Assembly: GCA_045120955.1 (NCBI GenBank)
Contig: JBGVFH010000035.1
Coordinates: 1-52,405 of the forward strand
Reading direction: 5' to 3'
DNA from: JAZMZS01 sp045120955
GTDB taxonomy: Bacteria; Bacillota; Clostridia; Oscillospirales; CAG-272
Length of the DNA stretch: 52,405 nt
This document shows positions 33,893 through 42,485 of the stretch, one piece after another (positions within the stretch are counted from its first letter, which is position 1; the number at the start of each line of letters is the position of its first letter). The notes beneath the pieces are model-generated. The model was not told the DNA's origin and made no database searches. It was given only the letters and a program-made list of their open reading frames with translations. A program made the position numbers and the translations under genes.

Positions 33893-34168
33893 TTATAAAA
33901 GCAAAAACAATGCTCCGAGCAGGGCAAAAAACAGCGTTGCGGCAAGTGCCCCCATAGAGAAAAACAGCATATGCTTTTTCCTTTTTCCAAATGTCGATGA
34001 CCCGTCAAAGCAAGCACCGTCGATTATTCTTTCTGCCTCGTCTACCATGTCCGCCTCGCAAAAGCCTTTTGCATCGCTGTCACTTCGCAAAACAAAATAC
34101 GCCTCATCGAAAAAACCGCTGTCGGTCGACTTTAAATATATTATCTTCTTCTGACATCCCTTTATCAT
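33893..34168 (-). CDS. Small tail-anchored membrane protein, unknown function
   Basis: 91 residues. The soluble part (FDEAYFVLRSDSDAKGFCEA...DEAERIIDGACF) precedes a KRKK motif and one C-terminal helix (MLFFSMGALAATLFFALLGALFLLL in part). AAGGA lies ~12 bases before the ATG, a weak site. It follows spmB by 81 bases on the same strand and could share its sporulation expression, but no family is recognised. Confidence 0.6.
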   Translation of the reverse strand: MIKGCQKKIIYLKSTDSGFFDEAYFVLRSDSDAKGFCEADMVDEAERIIDGACFDGSSTFGKRKKHMLFFSMGALAATLFFALLGALFLLL

Positions 34169-34249
34169 TTTATGTCCGTCCTTTTTCTGTTACTTTGCGA
34201 CAATGATATTTTTTCCAAACAGTCCCGTTTTATACAGTCCTGCACTTAT

Positions 34250-34783
34250 TTATAAAAACATTATACGGCACACCGCACAGCAGAAAAATATCATAAACAG
34301 CATAACGGTCACAGCCACAGGCACCGCATATCTCGTTTTTCTTATACCGACAGAGGAAAAATAAACCGAAAAAACATACACGATCGTATCGGACGATCCC
34401 ATAATAACCGAGGCGCATATGCAGGCAAAGCTGTCTGCACCGTATTTTGAAAACATTTCGTCCAGCATCGCCATAGAAGCACTGCCCGAAACGGGTCTTG
34501 TAACGATAAAAGGTATAAGCTCGGAAGGAACGCCGACCTTCGAAAGCGGAACTCTGAGCAATTCCGAGACAAAATCGAGTGCTCCCGAAACGCTGAGCAT
34601 CTTCACGGATATGACAAGAGCGCACAGCGTAGGGAGAATAGAAAAGGAGGTTGATATCCCCTCCTTTGCTCCTGTGATAAAGCTGTCAAAGTAATTTTTC
34701 TTTTTCGAGAGAAACAGCGCAGATACGAGCAAAAGTATAAGTACGAGGGTAATGTCGGATAAAAACAAAAGCATTTCGTTCAC
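34250..34783 (-). CDS. spmB: Spore maturation protein B
   Basis: Integral membrane protein with nucleoside-recognition (Gate) domain; with SpmA it is needed for full spore-core dehydration in Bacillus. Family features: GAKEGISTSFSILPTLCALV, the IPFIVTRPVSGSASMAML gate and VIMGSSDTIVYVFSVYF. The GTG at 34783 overlaps the spmA stop (GTGA) and the protein start then matches the family; the frame to 34870 is inside spmA. A nearby ATG (34774) is an alternative. Confidence 0.92.
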   Translation of the reverse strand: MNEMLLFLSDITLVLILLLVSALFLSKKKNYFDSFITGAKEGISTSFSILPTLCALVISVKMLSVSGALDFVSELLRVPLSKVGVPSELIPFIVTRPVSGSASMAMLDEMFSKYGADSFACICASVIMGSSDTIVYVFSVYFSSVGIRKTRYAVPVAVTVMLFMIFFCCAVCRIMFL

Positions 34784-35376
34784 CGCCCTCCCCGGCGTCC
34801 TTTGACAACACGGGAACACAGCCGACACAAAACACAGCTGAGTACCGCACCCGCACCCGAGCATATCCAAACAGCTGCCGTTATCTCGGACGGAGCGTCA
34901 CTTCCCGCTGCAGTGCGCATGGCTATGACCGTTGTAGGAATAAGACAAAAGCACGAGCTGTTGAGCACCGCCAAGGCTATCATATCATCGCTTGCGCTTC
35001 CCTTTTTTTCGTTTACTTTATCAAGCTCGCCCATGGCGCTCAACGCAAGCGGCGTTGCGGCATTGCCGATGCCGAGCATATTTGCGCAGACAGAGGTGCA
35101 TACCTCTTTTTTCCCGACTCCTGTGCGATATGCCTCCTTAAAAACACGGCTGAATACGGGAGAGAGCAGCCGTGCCAGACGCTCCGACGCTCCCGACTCG
35201 GAGAGCACACGCATGATGCCTCCCCACAGACACATCATCCCCATAAGTGACAGCGTAAGCGTGACCGCAGACGATGCTCCCTCTATTATCGCCTCTCCGA
35301 GCATACCGACGTTTCCGTTTATAAATGAAAAGACAAGCGATATCAAAACAGAAAAAAACACCACAATACCAAGCAT
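34780..35376 (-). CDS. spmA: Spore maturation protein A
   Basis: 198 residues from ATG 35376, with AGAGG six bases upstream; this gives the family start, whereas the open frame to 35487 adds a Cys/Phe-rich leader without a ribosome site. Several membrane helices and the signatures LMGMMCLWGGIMRV, ANMLGIGNAATPLALSAM and NSSCFCLIPTTVIAMR. Acts with SpmB in the forespore or mother-cell membrane. Together with dpaAB this shows the organism forms heat-resistant endospores. Confidence 0.93.
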   Translation of the reverse strand: MLGIVVFFSVLISLVFSFINGNVGMLGEAIIEGASSAVTLTLSLMGMMCLWGGIMRVLSESGASERLARLLSPVFSRVFKEAYRTGVGKKEVCTSVCANMLGIGNAATPLALSAMGELDKVNEKKGSASDDMIALAVLNSSCFCLIPTTVIAMRTAAGSDAPSEITAAVWICSGAGAVLSCVLCRLCSRVVKGRRGGR

Positions 35377-35443
35377 TTCGAACCTCTTCCCGTGTTTTTT
35401 GCAAAAAAACCAATAAAATTCGCAAAAAAAGCAAAATACGCTA

Positions 35444-35472
35444 TTGACAAAATTTGTAATAAGTGGTAATAT
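35444..35472 (+). promoter_or_regulatory. Promoter of the AbrB-type regulator
   Basis: TTGACA (35444-35449), 17 bases, TAATAT (35467-35472) on the plus strand, 58 bases before the ATG. AGGAGG precedes the start. Confidence 0.85.
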
Positions 35473-35529
35473 TGTCATGTAATACAATTATTTGTCGAAT
35501 CAGATAATCTTTATCAGGAGGAATATAGC

Positions 35530-35775
35530 ATGAAATCTACAGGCGTTGTTCGTAAAATTGATGAAATGGGAAGAATAGTCATCCCCATGGAAATCAGAAA
35601 AAATCTCGGCATTGTTGACGGTGACAGCCTCGAAATTTTTGTTGATAATGACAATATTATTTTCCGCAAATACCAGCCATCGTGTATTTTCTGTGGAAAC
35701 TGCGACAATATCGAGTTTTATGTCGGCAAGCGTATATGCCATGACTGTATCGAAAGACTCAAGGACCAGTTCTGA
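35530..35775 (+). CDS. AbrB/SpoVT-type transition-state regulator with zinc-binding tail
   Basis: 81 residues. Residues 1-46 are the swapped-hairpin AbrB DNA-binding domain (GVVRKIDEMGRIVIPMEIR, LGIVDGDSLEIFVD). The tail has CIFCGNC and ICHDC, a likely small zinc knuckle, common in clostridial AbrB proteins. Such proteins repress stationary-phase and sporulation genes in growing cells. It is a single-gene unit between its own promoter and a terminator. Confidence 0.93.
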   Translation: MKSTGVVRKIDEMGRIVIPMEIRKNLGIVDGDSLEIFVDNDNIIFRKYQPSCIFCGNCDNIEFYVGKRICHDCIERLKDQF

Positions 35776-35794
35776 TTTTCGCTATACAATTCCC

Positions 35795-35829
35795 AAAAGG
35801 TTGCCTCGCCGTGAGCGAGACAACCTTTT
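35795..35829. terminator. Bidirectional terminator after the AbrB gene
   Basis: AAAAGGTTG-c-CTCGC / GCGAG-a-CAACCTTTT with a 3-5 base loop; serves the AbrB gene (+) and the convergent DUF4830 gene (-), whose stop it touches. Confidence 0.88.
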
Positions 35830-36304
35830 ATGTTTTTTCAAAGCCGTGAACAAATCCGTCGGCATCAGCTGAGCAGATATCGCCGCCGACGACCTTGCCT
35901 CTGTATATGAGAAGATTGGCATACACCGTGCCCTCATACCCTTCGTAGTTATTGACGGTATAGGTGTACCTCTCTACCTCTTTATTCTTGTATTTTGAAA
36001 GATCAAAGCCCTGCGATTTTTGCATTTCATTGTAGCCCGCATATATCTTGTCAAACTCGGAGGGGATCTTTACGCTTGCACTCTCGACGGGCGCCTCGCT
36101 CACCTCATACCCGAGCGAAGATAAAAACGCCCGTCTGTCATCATTTGTTTTTATCTGTGTATAGCTTACACTCATCACCTCGCTCTGCGCCGGCTCTTCT
36201 CCGTAGGGAGGTATAAGGATAAAAAGTGCGGTAAACACCGCTATCGCAACAACTACAATAGCCGCAAACTTCAGCGTGCTTGCTTTTACTGAATAAATAA
36301 ACAT
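35828..36304 (-). CDS. DUF4830-containing anchored protein
   Basis: 158 residues: one N-terminal membrane helix (FAAIVVVAIAVFTALFILI) and an outer domain with NDDRRAFLSSLGYEV, IPSEFDKIYAGYNEMQKSQG, ERYTYTVNNYEGYEGTVYAN and VVGGDICSADADGFVHGF. This is the DUF4830 pattern, widespread in Clostridia with no known role. ATG at 36304 has AGGTG seven bases upstream and is preferred over GTG 36313. Confidence 0.82.
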   Translation of the reverse strand: MFIYSVKASTLKFAAIVVVAIAVFTALFILIPPYGEEPAQSEVMSVSYTQIKTNDDRRAFLSSLGYEVSEAPVESASVKIPSEFDKIYAGYNEMQKSQGFDLSKYKNKEVERYTYTVNNYEGYEGTVYANLLIYRGKVVGGDICSADADGFVHGFEKT

Positions 36305-36454
36305 AATTCTCACCTCGTAAATATTCCCGTCGGCTGACTGTTACATATATATTTACTGCCGCAGGGTTTTATGCAAAAGAGTCATGAGAGCCAAAATAAA
36401 AAGCAAAATAGTACATATCCGAGTTTTTTTCTGAAAAAAATAATGGCAAAGGTG

Positions 36455-36483
36455 TTGAAGTAAGAGTGATTTTGTGTTATATT
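36455..36483 (+). promoter_or_regulatory. Promoter of the SmsCB-type Fe-S operon
   Basis: TTGAAG (36455-36460), 17 bases, TATATT (36478-36483), 50 bases before the first ATG. No Fe-S regulator site (IscR-like) was recognised. Confidence 0.7.
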
Positions 36484-36533
36484 GTAATATGGTAACAATT
36501 ATAACGACTTATTAAACATGTTAAGGAAGAAAA

Positions 36534-37241
36534 ATGTTAGAACTTAAAAACATCAGTTATTCGGCTGACGGAAACGAAATACTAAAGGACGTGTCATTAG
36601 ATATAAGCGAGCGCTTTGTGGCTATAACAGGTCCCAACGGCAGCGGAAAGTCAACGCTTGCAAAAATAATTGCGGGAATAATTGTGCCCGACAGCGGCAG
36701 GATCATCTTTGACGGTACGGACATCACGAAAATGTCTGTCACCGAAAGAGCACAGGCAGGCATCAGCTATGCTTTTCAAGCTCCCGTAAGATTTAAAGGT
36801 ATAACGGTAAAAGACCTCATATCCCTTGCCTCCGGAAAAAAGATATCCGCAGGTGAGGCATGCGAATACCTTGCCGAGGTGGGACTTTGTGCGAGGGACT
36901 ACATCGACCGTGAGGTGAACGCTTCTCTCTCCGGAGGAGAGCTGAAGAGAATTGAAATAGCTATGATAAACGCCAGAGGCACAAGACTCTCTGTTTTTGA
37001 CGAGCCCGAGGCAGGAATCGACCTTTGGAGCTTTAACAATCTCATCAAGGTTTTTGAAAAGATGTACGAGCGCACCAAGGGAAGCATACTCATCATCTCT
37101 CATCAGGAAAGAATTCTTGATATCGCTGACAAAATAGTTGTTATCGCAAACGGCGGTATCAGCAAGATAGGCACAAAAGAAGAGATCATGCCCGAGCTTT
37201 TATCCTTCAGCACGGGATGCCGCTATACGAAAGGAGAGTAA
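36534..37241 (+). CDS. SufC-like ATPase of a two-gene Fe-S assembly system
   Basis: 235-residue ABC ATPase with Walker A GPNGSGKSTLAKIIAG, Q-loop YAFQAPVRFKGITV, signature SLSGGELKRIEIA, Walker B LSVFDEPEAGIDLW and the switch His in IISHQER. The DEPEAGID and FQ(A/S)P variants are those of SufC rather than of transporters. It is followed 1 base later by a SufB/SufD-like scaffold. No sufD, sufS or sufU adjoins, so this is the minimal SmsC-SmsB arrangement known from archaea and some anaerobic bacteria. Confidence 0.9.
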   Translation: MLELKNISYSADGNEILKDVSLDISERFVAITGPNGSGKSTLAKIIAGIIVPDSGRIIFDGTDITKMSVTERAQAGISYAFQAPVRFKGITVKDLISLASGKKISAGEACEYLAEVGLCARDYIDREVNASLSGGELKRIEIAMINARGTRLSVFDEPEAGIDLWSFNNLIKVFEKMYERTKGSILIISHQERILDIADKIVVIANGGISKIGTKEEIMPELLSFSTGCRYTKGE

Positions 37242-37242
37242 A

Positions 37243-38160
37243 ATGGACAAGATACAAAAAGAACTGCTCTCACAGATAGCAGGCATACATGAAGTACCGG
37301 AGGGTGCCTACTCTCTTCGCATAAACGGTGCGCTCTACGGCAAAAATTCGTCGGAGAACATTGTCATCGAGAAAAAAGAGGACAAGCCCGGAATAGATAT
37401 ATACATCAAGGCGGGAACAAAAAAGGAAAGCGTGCATATTCCCGTAATTTTGTCTCAGACAGGACTCAAAGAGCTTGTCTACAACGATTTTCACATAGGT
37501 GCCGACTGCGATGTAACGATAGTTGCGGGATGTGGTATACACAACTCCGGAGACGATGCAAGCGAGCATAGCGGCATACACGCATTTTATCTCGACGAGG
37601 GCGCAAAGGTAAAATATATAGAAAAGCACTACGGCGAGGGCGAAGGTACAGGAGAGAACATAATGAATCCTACCACCATCGCCGTGCTCGGCAAGGGCGC
37701 ATACATGGAAATGGAAACGGCACAGATAAAGGGTGTTGACTCCACCGTGAGAAAAACGAGCGCAAAGCTTGACGAAGGCGCTACTATCGTTGTCAAGGAA
37801 AAAATAATGACACACGGACGTCAGTATGCCGAAACGGAGTTTGAGGTAGATCTTGACGGTGAAGGCTCAGGCGCTCACGTCGTATCGCGTTCGGTCGCTA
37901 CGGGCGAATCGCATCAGCGTTTCATATCGAAGATCAACGGCAACAACGCCTGCTCAGGGCATACGGAATGTGACGCTATTATCATGGACTCCGCATCGGT
38001 CACGGCTATCCCCGAGATAAAGGCAAATCACGTTGATGCTTCTCTCATTCACGAGGCGGCAATAGGAAAGATAGCGGGCGAGCAGCTCATAAAGCTCATG
38101 ACTCTCGGACTGACAGAAAAAGAAGCAGAAGAAGAAATCATAAACGGGTTTTTGAAATAA
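37243..38160 (+). CDS. SufB/SufD-like Fe-S scaffold (SmsB type)
   Basis: 305 residues, shorter than classic SufB (~470). Contains the parallel beta-helix core with IHNSGDDASEHSGIHAFYL, SAKLDEGATIVVKEKIMTHG, AETEFEVDLDGEGSGAHVVS and the closing IPEIKANHVDASLIHEAAIG, HVDASLIHEA being the conserved SufB/D end. With the SufC-like ATPase it should build [4Fe-4S] clusters for apo-proteins. The stop overlaps the next gene's start by one base (TAATG). Confidence 0.9.
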   Translation: MDKIQKELLSQIAGIHEVPEGAYSLRINGALYGKNSSENIVIEKKEDKPGIDIYIKAGTKKESVHIPVILSQTGLKELVYNDFHIGADCDVTIVAGCGIHNSGDDASEHSGIHAFYLDEGAKVKYIEKHYGEGEGTGENIMNPTTIAVLGKGAYMEMETAQIKGVDSTVRKTSAKLDEGATIVVKEKIMTHGRQYAETEFEVDLDGEGSGAHVVSRSVATGESHQRFISKINGNNACSGHTECDAIIMDSASVTAIPEIKANHVDASLIHEAAIGKIAGEQLIKLMTLGLTEKEAEEEIINGFLK

Positions 38161-38498
38161 TGACAAGAGGACAAAGAATACAAAAGCTGCGCACAGATGC
38201 TTCCCTCTCGCAGGAGGCATTTGCCTCGATGCTCGGTGTATCACGCCAGTCTGTTTCAAAATGGGAGGCTGACAAGGCATTTCCCGAGATCGACAAGCTC
38301 GCAGTTATCAGCGAGAAATTCGGCGTCAGCACGGACTACCTCATCACAGGTCAAGACATACTCGAAGAAGAAAACGAGCAGGCAAAAAACACAGTGACTC
38401 TCTCGAAGAAAGCATACCTTGCCATGCTGTTTGCGCTTACATTTACATCTGTTGCGAGCATAGGTCTGTGCGCATATCTGCTCTGCACCATGCTATGA
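38160..38498 (+). CDS. XRE-type HTH protein with C-terminal membrane helix
   Basis: 112 residues. Residues 1-62 form a Cro/CI helix-turn-helix (GQRIQKLRTDASLSQEAFAS, GVSRQSVSKWEADKAFPEID). A short linker leads to one membrane helix (AYLAMLFALTFTSVASIGLC). Its ATG overlaps the scaffold-gene stop, so expression is tied to the Fe-S operon; it may be a membrane-tethered regulator of it. No Cys cluster typical of an Fe-S sensor is seen in the DNA-binding part. Confidence 0.88.
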   Translation: MTRGQRIQKLRTDASLSQEAFASMLGVSRQSVSKWEADKAFPEIDKLAVISEKFGVSTDYLITGQDILEEENEQAKNTVTLSKKAYLAMLFALTFTSVASIGLCAYLLCTML

Positions 38499-38600
38499 TC
38501 ATATAGCTATAAAGAAAGCTTATGCGCACCGCATCACTCAGAACAAGGCCTGCTGTAACGGACAGCGGCTTGTGCAATTTTCTGAAAGTTAATTTTAAAA

Positions 38601-38706
38601 AAGCGGGCAGTGCCCGCACCCATCCTCCCGCCTATTGTATCTTTGGATCTTCTTTAACTCAACCAAACGGCGGGGCGTAACTTTGCAATTTCCTATGCAA
38701 TAAAAA
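38601..38706 (+). repeat. Dispersed ~106-bp element, copy A
   Basis: Nearly identical to 44432-44537 (about five differences in 106) and related to 41259-41365. It starts with the hairpin GCGGGC-agt-GCCCGC, contains the C-rich CCATCCTCCC motif, a second pairing CCCGCC (38627-38632) with GGCGGG (38669-38674), and ends TTTCCTATGCAATAAAAA, where the next terminator begins. Between the Fe-S operon and yitT. Confidence 0.88.
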
Positions 38707-38743
38707 ACCGAAAGAACTCACTCCGAGTCCTTTCGGTTTTTTT
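38705..38743 (+). terminator. Terminator abutting repeat copy A
   Basis: ACCGAAAG-a-ACTC / GAGT-c-CTTTCGGT followed by seven Ts. It serves the plus strand and can also end the convergent yitT gene. Confidence 0.88.
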
Positions 38744-38773
38744 GTCTCTTGATCTTTTCTCAGCTATACCCTG

Positions 38774-39631
38774 TCATATCTCTCTGCCAAAAAAGCCCTT
38801 GCCGTGCACCGCCGATGCGTCGCTCATTATTACAAAAGCATCGGGGTCTTTTTCAATGACGGCTTTTTTGGCTTGAAACAGCTCGTTTCGCTTCACCACG
38901 CAGAAAAGCATCTGTCTTTCTCTGCCCGTATACCAGCCCTTGCAATTAACAACGGTTATTCCCCGATTTACCTGCTGTGACAATTCGGATGATATCTGCT
39001 GTGCATTGTCGCTTATCACTATCAACAGCTTTGAGCGGATAAGCCCGCTCTCAGAAGCATCAAGCGCAAAAGCGGCAGAGATGCTGGCAATGAGCGAATA
39101 CAAGATGCCGTCGTAGTTATTCAAAATAACGGCACAGACTAAAATTATTACCGCATCGGTAACTAATATCAAGCGGCTCGTCGAGATATTTTTAAATTTT
39201 CGTCTTAGCAGGCATGCCGCAAGGTCTGTTCCTCCCGTTGTGACACCGTAATAAAACATGATGCCTACTCCTGCACCCATGCATACACCGCCAAGCAATG
39301 CGCAGACGAGATCTTCGCTGTTGCTGTGCGGCAAAAACGAAAAAACATCGGTCAAGACGGAGGTAAGCGCCACACCGAGCAATGTTCTTGATATAAACCT
39401 CACACCGAACACGATCGCATTGGCAATAATGAGCGGCAAATTCAAAATAAACATTACAAGTCCGGTCGGCAGAGAGAAAAGAATGTTAAGCATCGTTGCT
39501 ACACCGCTTGCTCCTCCTATGATTATCCCTTTAGGCATCAAAAAAACATTGAGCGAGAACGCAAACAAAACGCCTCCCAAAACAAGTATTGCGCCCTCCT
39601 TTAGTGTTTGCCTGTCTGTGATTTTTCCCAT
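38774..39631 (-). CDS. YitT-family membrane protein
   Basis: 285 residues with five to six membrane helices (LVLGGVLFAFSLNVFLMPKG, LFSLPTGLVMFILNLPLII, GVCMGAGVGIMFYYGVTTGG) and a C-terminal cytoplasmic DUF2179 domain (LLIVISDNAQQISSELSQQV, GRERQMLFCVVKRNE). TTGGTDLAACLLRRKF is the family signature. Function is unknown; many copies exist in Bacillota and one is sporulation-controlled in Bacillus. Confidence 0.92.
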   Translation of the reverse strand: MGKITDRQTLKEGAILVLGGVLFAFSLNVFLMPKGIIIGGASGVATMLNILFSLPTGLVMFILNLPLIIANAIVFGVRFISRTLLGVALTSVLTDVFSFLPHSNSEDLVCALLGGVCMGAGVGIMFYYGVTTGGTDLAACLLRRKFKNISTSRLILVTDAVIILVCAVILNNYDGILYSLIASISAAFALDASESGLIRSKLLIVISDNAQQISSELSQQVNRGITVVNCKGWYTGRERQMLFCVVKRNELFQAKKAVIEKDPDAFVIMSDASAVHGKGFFGREI

Positions 39632-39743
39632 ACGCTACCCCTTTTCATTTCATAACGCTGTACTGTTATTTCCTACTTGATATTTTTAGTTGTTTATCCG
39701 GAAATTATGTGTATGAATGCAGTATCACACGCCAATGCCTTTA

Positions 39744-39751
39744 CATAAACT
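39744..39751 (+). promoter_or_regulatory. Possible sporulation-sigma -10 of dpaAB
   Basis: CATAAACT, 36 bases before the dpaA ATG, is close to the SigE/SigK -10 consensus (CATAnnnT). The -35 side (around CACAC, 39726-39730) is only a loose SigK match. Mother-cell expression of dpaAB by SigK is known in Bacillus. Confidence 0.45.
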
Positions 39752-39786
39752 GACAATGTAAACCAAAATGAAAAGGAATTACGGAT

Positions 39787-40695
39787 ATGTATAAAAACAT
39801 AAAAATCGGAATACTCGGGGGAGATATGCGCCAAGCTGTACTTGCACGGCGTCTGTCGTCTCTCGGCTTTGAGGTTGCGGTATGGGGGCTGGGGAAGAGC
39901 TGTGACATCGGAGAGTCTGTCAGATGCACACATTATCTCGACGCCATACGCGGTGCGGATGCGCTCATTCTCCCCCTTCCCGTCAGCCGTGACGGAGTAA
40001 CTCTCAACTGTCCGCTGTGGAAAGGCGAATCACCAAGACTCTCCGAGATAATAACCTCCACCGAGGCTGATACGGTGCTCCTCGGAGGAAAGCTTGACAG
40101 CGCTTTTACATCAGCGGCGACCAAGAAGCAGATAACGCTCATAGATTATTTTGAATGTGAGGAGCTACAGATAAAAAATGCCGTCCCCACAGCGGAAGGT
40201 GCTGTTGCAATAGCTCTTGACGAGCTGCCGATAACAATATTCGGAGCCAAAACCGCCGTCACAGGCTACGGAAGAGTAGGAAAGGCAGTTGCGAAGCTGC
40301 TGAAAGTAATGGGGGCTGACGTAAGAGTAGCCGCAAGGAGCGGCGAACAGCTCGCTTACGCCGAGGTCGACGGCTGCACACCTGTGTCGATCAAAAAAAC
40401 GGCACAAAACAGGGAGCCTCTGACGTCACTCTCTGATTGCGACGTTATATTCAACACAGTACCTTATATAATATTTACAAAGGATGTGCTTGCATCACTG
40501 AGAAAGGATACGCTCATCATTGACCTTGCGGGCGATGACGGAGGCGTTGACAGGGCAGCAGCTGAAAAGCTCGGCATAAAGACCGTGTGGGCGCTTTCGC
40601 TCCCCGGAAAGGTAGCACCTTTTACCGCAGCAAGCATAATATGCGACTGCGTACTTGAGCTTCTCCGAGAAAAAGGAGTGATAAAGCCGAAATGA
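39787..40695 (+). CDS. dpaA: Dipicolinate synthase subunit A
   Basis: Makes dipicolinic acid, the calcium chelator of the spore core, from dihydrodipicolinate in the mother cell. 302 residues: N-terminal Rossmann-like part (IKIGILGGDMRQAVLARRL, ADALILPLPVSRDG) and a second NAD(P) fold (TAVTGYGRVGKAVAKLLKVM). The LGGDMRQ and PLPVSRDG motifs are characteristic. Stop overlaps dpaB by four bases. Confidence 0.94.
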   Translation: MYKNIKIGILGGDMRQAVLARRLSSLGFEVAVWGLGKSCDIGESVRCTHYLDAIRGADALILPLPVSRDGVTLNCPLWKGESPRLSEIITSTEADTVLLGGKLDSAFTSAATKKQITLIDYFECEELQIKNAVPTAEGAVAIALDELPITIFGAKTAVTGYGRVGKAVAKLLKVMGADVRVAARSGEQLAYAEVDGCTPVSIKKTAQNREPLTSLSDCDVIFNTVPYIIFTKDVLASLRKDTLIIDLAGDDGGVDRAAAEKLGIKTVWALSLPGKVAPFTAASIICDCVLELLREKGVIKPK

Positions 40696-41252
40696 TAGGA
40701 TATGCTTTTTGCGGGTCCTTTTGCACACTCTCGTCATCCCTTGCCGTTCTCCGTGAGCTGATAAAAACAGAGCAGGATATTTTACCGATAATGAGCGAAG
40801 CGGTATATTCGACCGATACACGCTTTTGGCGGGCGGATATATTCAGAGAAGAGGTAGAAAAGCTCTGCTCAAGAACTGCCGTGCATACCATAAAGGATGC
40901 GGAGCCTCTTGGACCGAAAACAGTGCTTGATGCTCTCATCATCGCCCCATGTACGGGAAACACCCTTGCAAAGCTCGCAAACGGAATTACCGACACGGCT
41001 GTAACAATGGCGGCAAAAGCGCACCTACGCTCCGACCGTCCGTTGCTTATAGCCCTTGCATCAAACGATGCTCTCTCAGCAAATCTCAAAAACATAGCAA
41101 CGCTCTTACAGCGAAAGTCTGTATTCTTCGTCCCGCTGAAGCAGGACGATCCGCAAAACAAGCCGCACTCTCTTGTTTGTGACTTTTCGCTGTTGCAACA
41201 GTCATATGAGAAAATGAAGGTCGGCAGACAGTCGGTTCCGCTGTTTCTGTAA
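40692..41252 (+). CDS. dpaB: Dipicolinate synthase subunit B
   Basis: Flavoprotein partner of DpaA. 186 residues of the Flavoprotein/PanC-like fold: GYAFCGSFCTLSSSLAVLRE at the start, DALIIAPCTGNTLAKLANGI and TDTAVTMAAKAHLRSDRPLL, the family signatures. Start overlaps dpaA; a repeat element and terminator follow. Confidence 0.94.
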   Translation: MIGYAFCGSFCTLSSSLAVLRELIKTEQDILPIMSEAVYSTDTRFWRADIFREEVEKLCSRTAVHTIKDAEPLGPKTVLDALIIAPCTGNTLAKLANGITDTAVTMAAKAHLRSDRPLLIALASNDALSANLKNIATLLQRKSVFFVPLKQDDPQNKPHSLVCDFSLLQQSYEKMKVGRQSVPLFL

Positions 41253-41258
41253 TAAAGA

Positions 41259-41365
41259 GCGGGCAGTGCCCGCCTCCATCCTCTCACCTATCGTTGTTTT
41301 TCTTTTACAGAAGCACAGCATAACGGCGAGTAAGGATCCGTGCATTTTTTCCTATGCGATAAAAA
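41259..41365 (+). repeat. Dispersed ~106-bp element, copy C (divergent)
   Basis: Shares with copies A and B the leading GCGGGCAGTGCCCGC hairpin, the CCATCCTC motif, ACGGCG, and the end TTTCCTATGCgATAAAAA into a terminator; the middle differs. Where A and B pair CCCGCC with GGCGGG, C has CTCACC and GGCGAG: one C-G to T-A double change keeps a pair, one position becomes a mismatch. Seven bases after the dpaB stop. Confidence 0.75.
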
Positions 41366-41407
41366 CGCTGTGTCAAGCGCCCGAGGGCTGTTGACACAGC
41401 GTTTTTT
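41361..41407. terminator. Terminator abutting repeat copy C
   Basis: AAAAACGCTGTGTCAA / TTGACACAGCGTTTTT with an inner GCCC/GGGC pairing; perfect 16-bp arms. Serves dpaAB (+) and overlaps the stop of the AraC gene (-). Confidence 0.93.
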
Positions 41408-42266
41408 ATCTGTTGTATTGCTGGTTTCTTCTGAAGGCATCCGGAGTTTTTCCCGTATACTTTTTAAACGAGCTTGAAAAATGCTGAACCGAGGAAAAGC
41501 CGAGCTGTTCGGATATATCAGACAGCTCCGAGCGGCTTCCGCATAACAGCACCTTTGCCGCTCCGATTCGTTTTTGCATGATGTATTGCTTCGGTGTTAT
41601 ACCGAATTCCTTTGAAAAAAGATGTATTATATAAGACTTTGACAAATACAGCTTTTTCTCTATCTGCTCAAGTCCGATGTCAAAATTGCTCGAATTGTCT
41701 ATTATTGATTTTATTTGATAGGGCAGTCCGCAGTTGAGATTTTTGCTCCTTATCCTGTTTCCGACCTTTATTATCAAGGTAGTGAGGAGAACCGCTACAT
41801 TTGAAAATACCTCATCTCTGTTTGTCTCGTTTATCACTCCGACCTGCTCTGAGATAGATCTGAAAACGTCATAAACGTCAAGCTTTTCTATAACTATCGG
41901 ATCATTTATCGAATAAACGTCAAGCATCGCCTCGGGAAATCTGCCTCGCACGTTTATCCATATTTTTGAAAACGGCTCGTTTTTGTCGGAATAATACTTG
42001 TGTGAGTGATATCTGTCAAGATAATAAAAATCTCCCGCACCGACAGTATATTTTTTGCCGCAGCATTCTATATATCCCTTACCGGATATGACGTATTCAA
42101 AAACTGACACACGCTCGATGTTCTCACCCGTTCTGATACGCTCAACAACATATGAACCGTTAGGTATGGTCTGACCGCACGCTTCGATATCAAACGGCAA
42201 GGAGGTATCATAGCTGTTTCCGGATAGATAAAATATTTTTTCATACCCTATGTTCATCTGACGCAT
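41406..42266 (-). CDS. AraC-family transcriptional regulator
   Basis: 286 residues. N-terminal cupin sensor (about 20-150: YVVERIRTGENIERVSVFEY, YTVGAGDFYYLDRYHSHKYY) and C-terminal double HTH (about 190-282: QIEKKLYLSKSYIIHLFSKE, ISEQLGFSSVQHFSSSFKKY, TGKTPDAFRR). Such proteins usually control sugar-uptake genes, but no sugar genes adjoin. ATG at 42266 has GGAG eight bases upstream. Confidence 0.92.
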   Translation of the reverse strand: MRQMNIGYEKIFYLSGNSYDTSLPFDIEACGQTIPNGSYVVERIRTGENIERVSVFEYVISGKGYIECCGKKYTVGAGDFYYLDRYHSHKYYSDKNEPFSKIWINVRGRFPEAMLDVYSINDPIVIEKLDVYDVFRSISEQVGVINETNRDEVFSNVAVLLTTLIIKVGNRIRSKNLNCGLPYQIKSIIDNSSNFDIGLEQIEKKLYLSKSYIIHLFSKEFGITPKQYIMQKRIGAAKVLLCGSRSELSDISEQLGFSSVQHFSSSFKKYTGKTPDAFRRNQQYNR

Positions 42267-42318
42267 ATACGACACTCCGAATAATTAATATTTTTTATAA
42301 AAGGCTCTCTGCCCTTTT

Positions 42319-42346
42319 ATTATATAAAAATATACTTTTTTGTCAA
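42319..42346 (-). promoter_or_regulatory. Promoter of the AraC-family gene
   Basis: Minus strand TTGACA (42341-42346), 16 bases, TATAAT (42319-42324), both boxes perfect. The rest of the 42267-42485 gap holds no other clear feature; no strong promoter for the superoxide dismutase gene was recognised. Confidence 0.85.
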
Positions 42347-42485
42347 CATGAAAGCCGCAAAGACTTTTATTTTTCGGTACTATATGTATAAAAAACTTCC
42401 TTTTTTTAAACTTGGCAGTAACATTTCTCCGCTCGCTGCATAAAATAGTCAATACGATATAAATTCAAGAATAGAAAGGCGAGAC

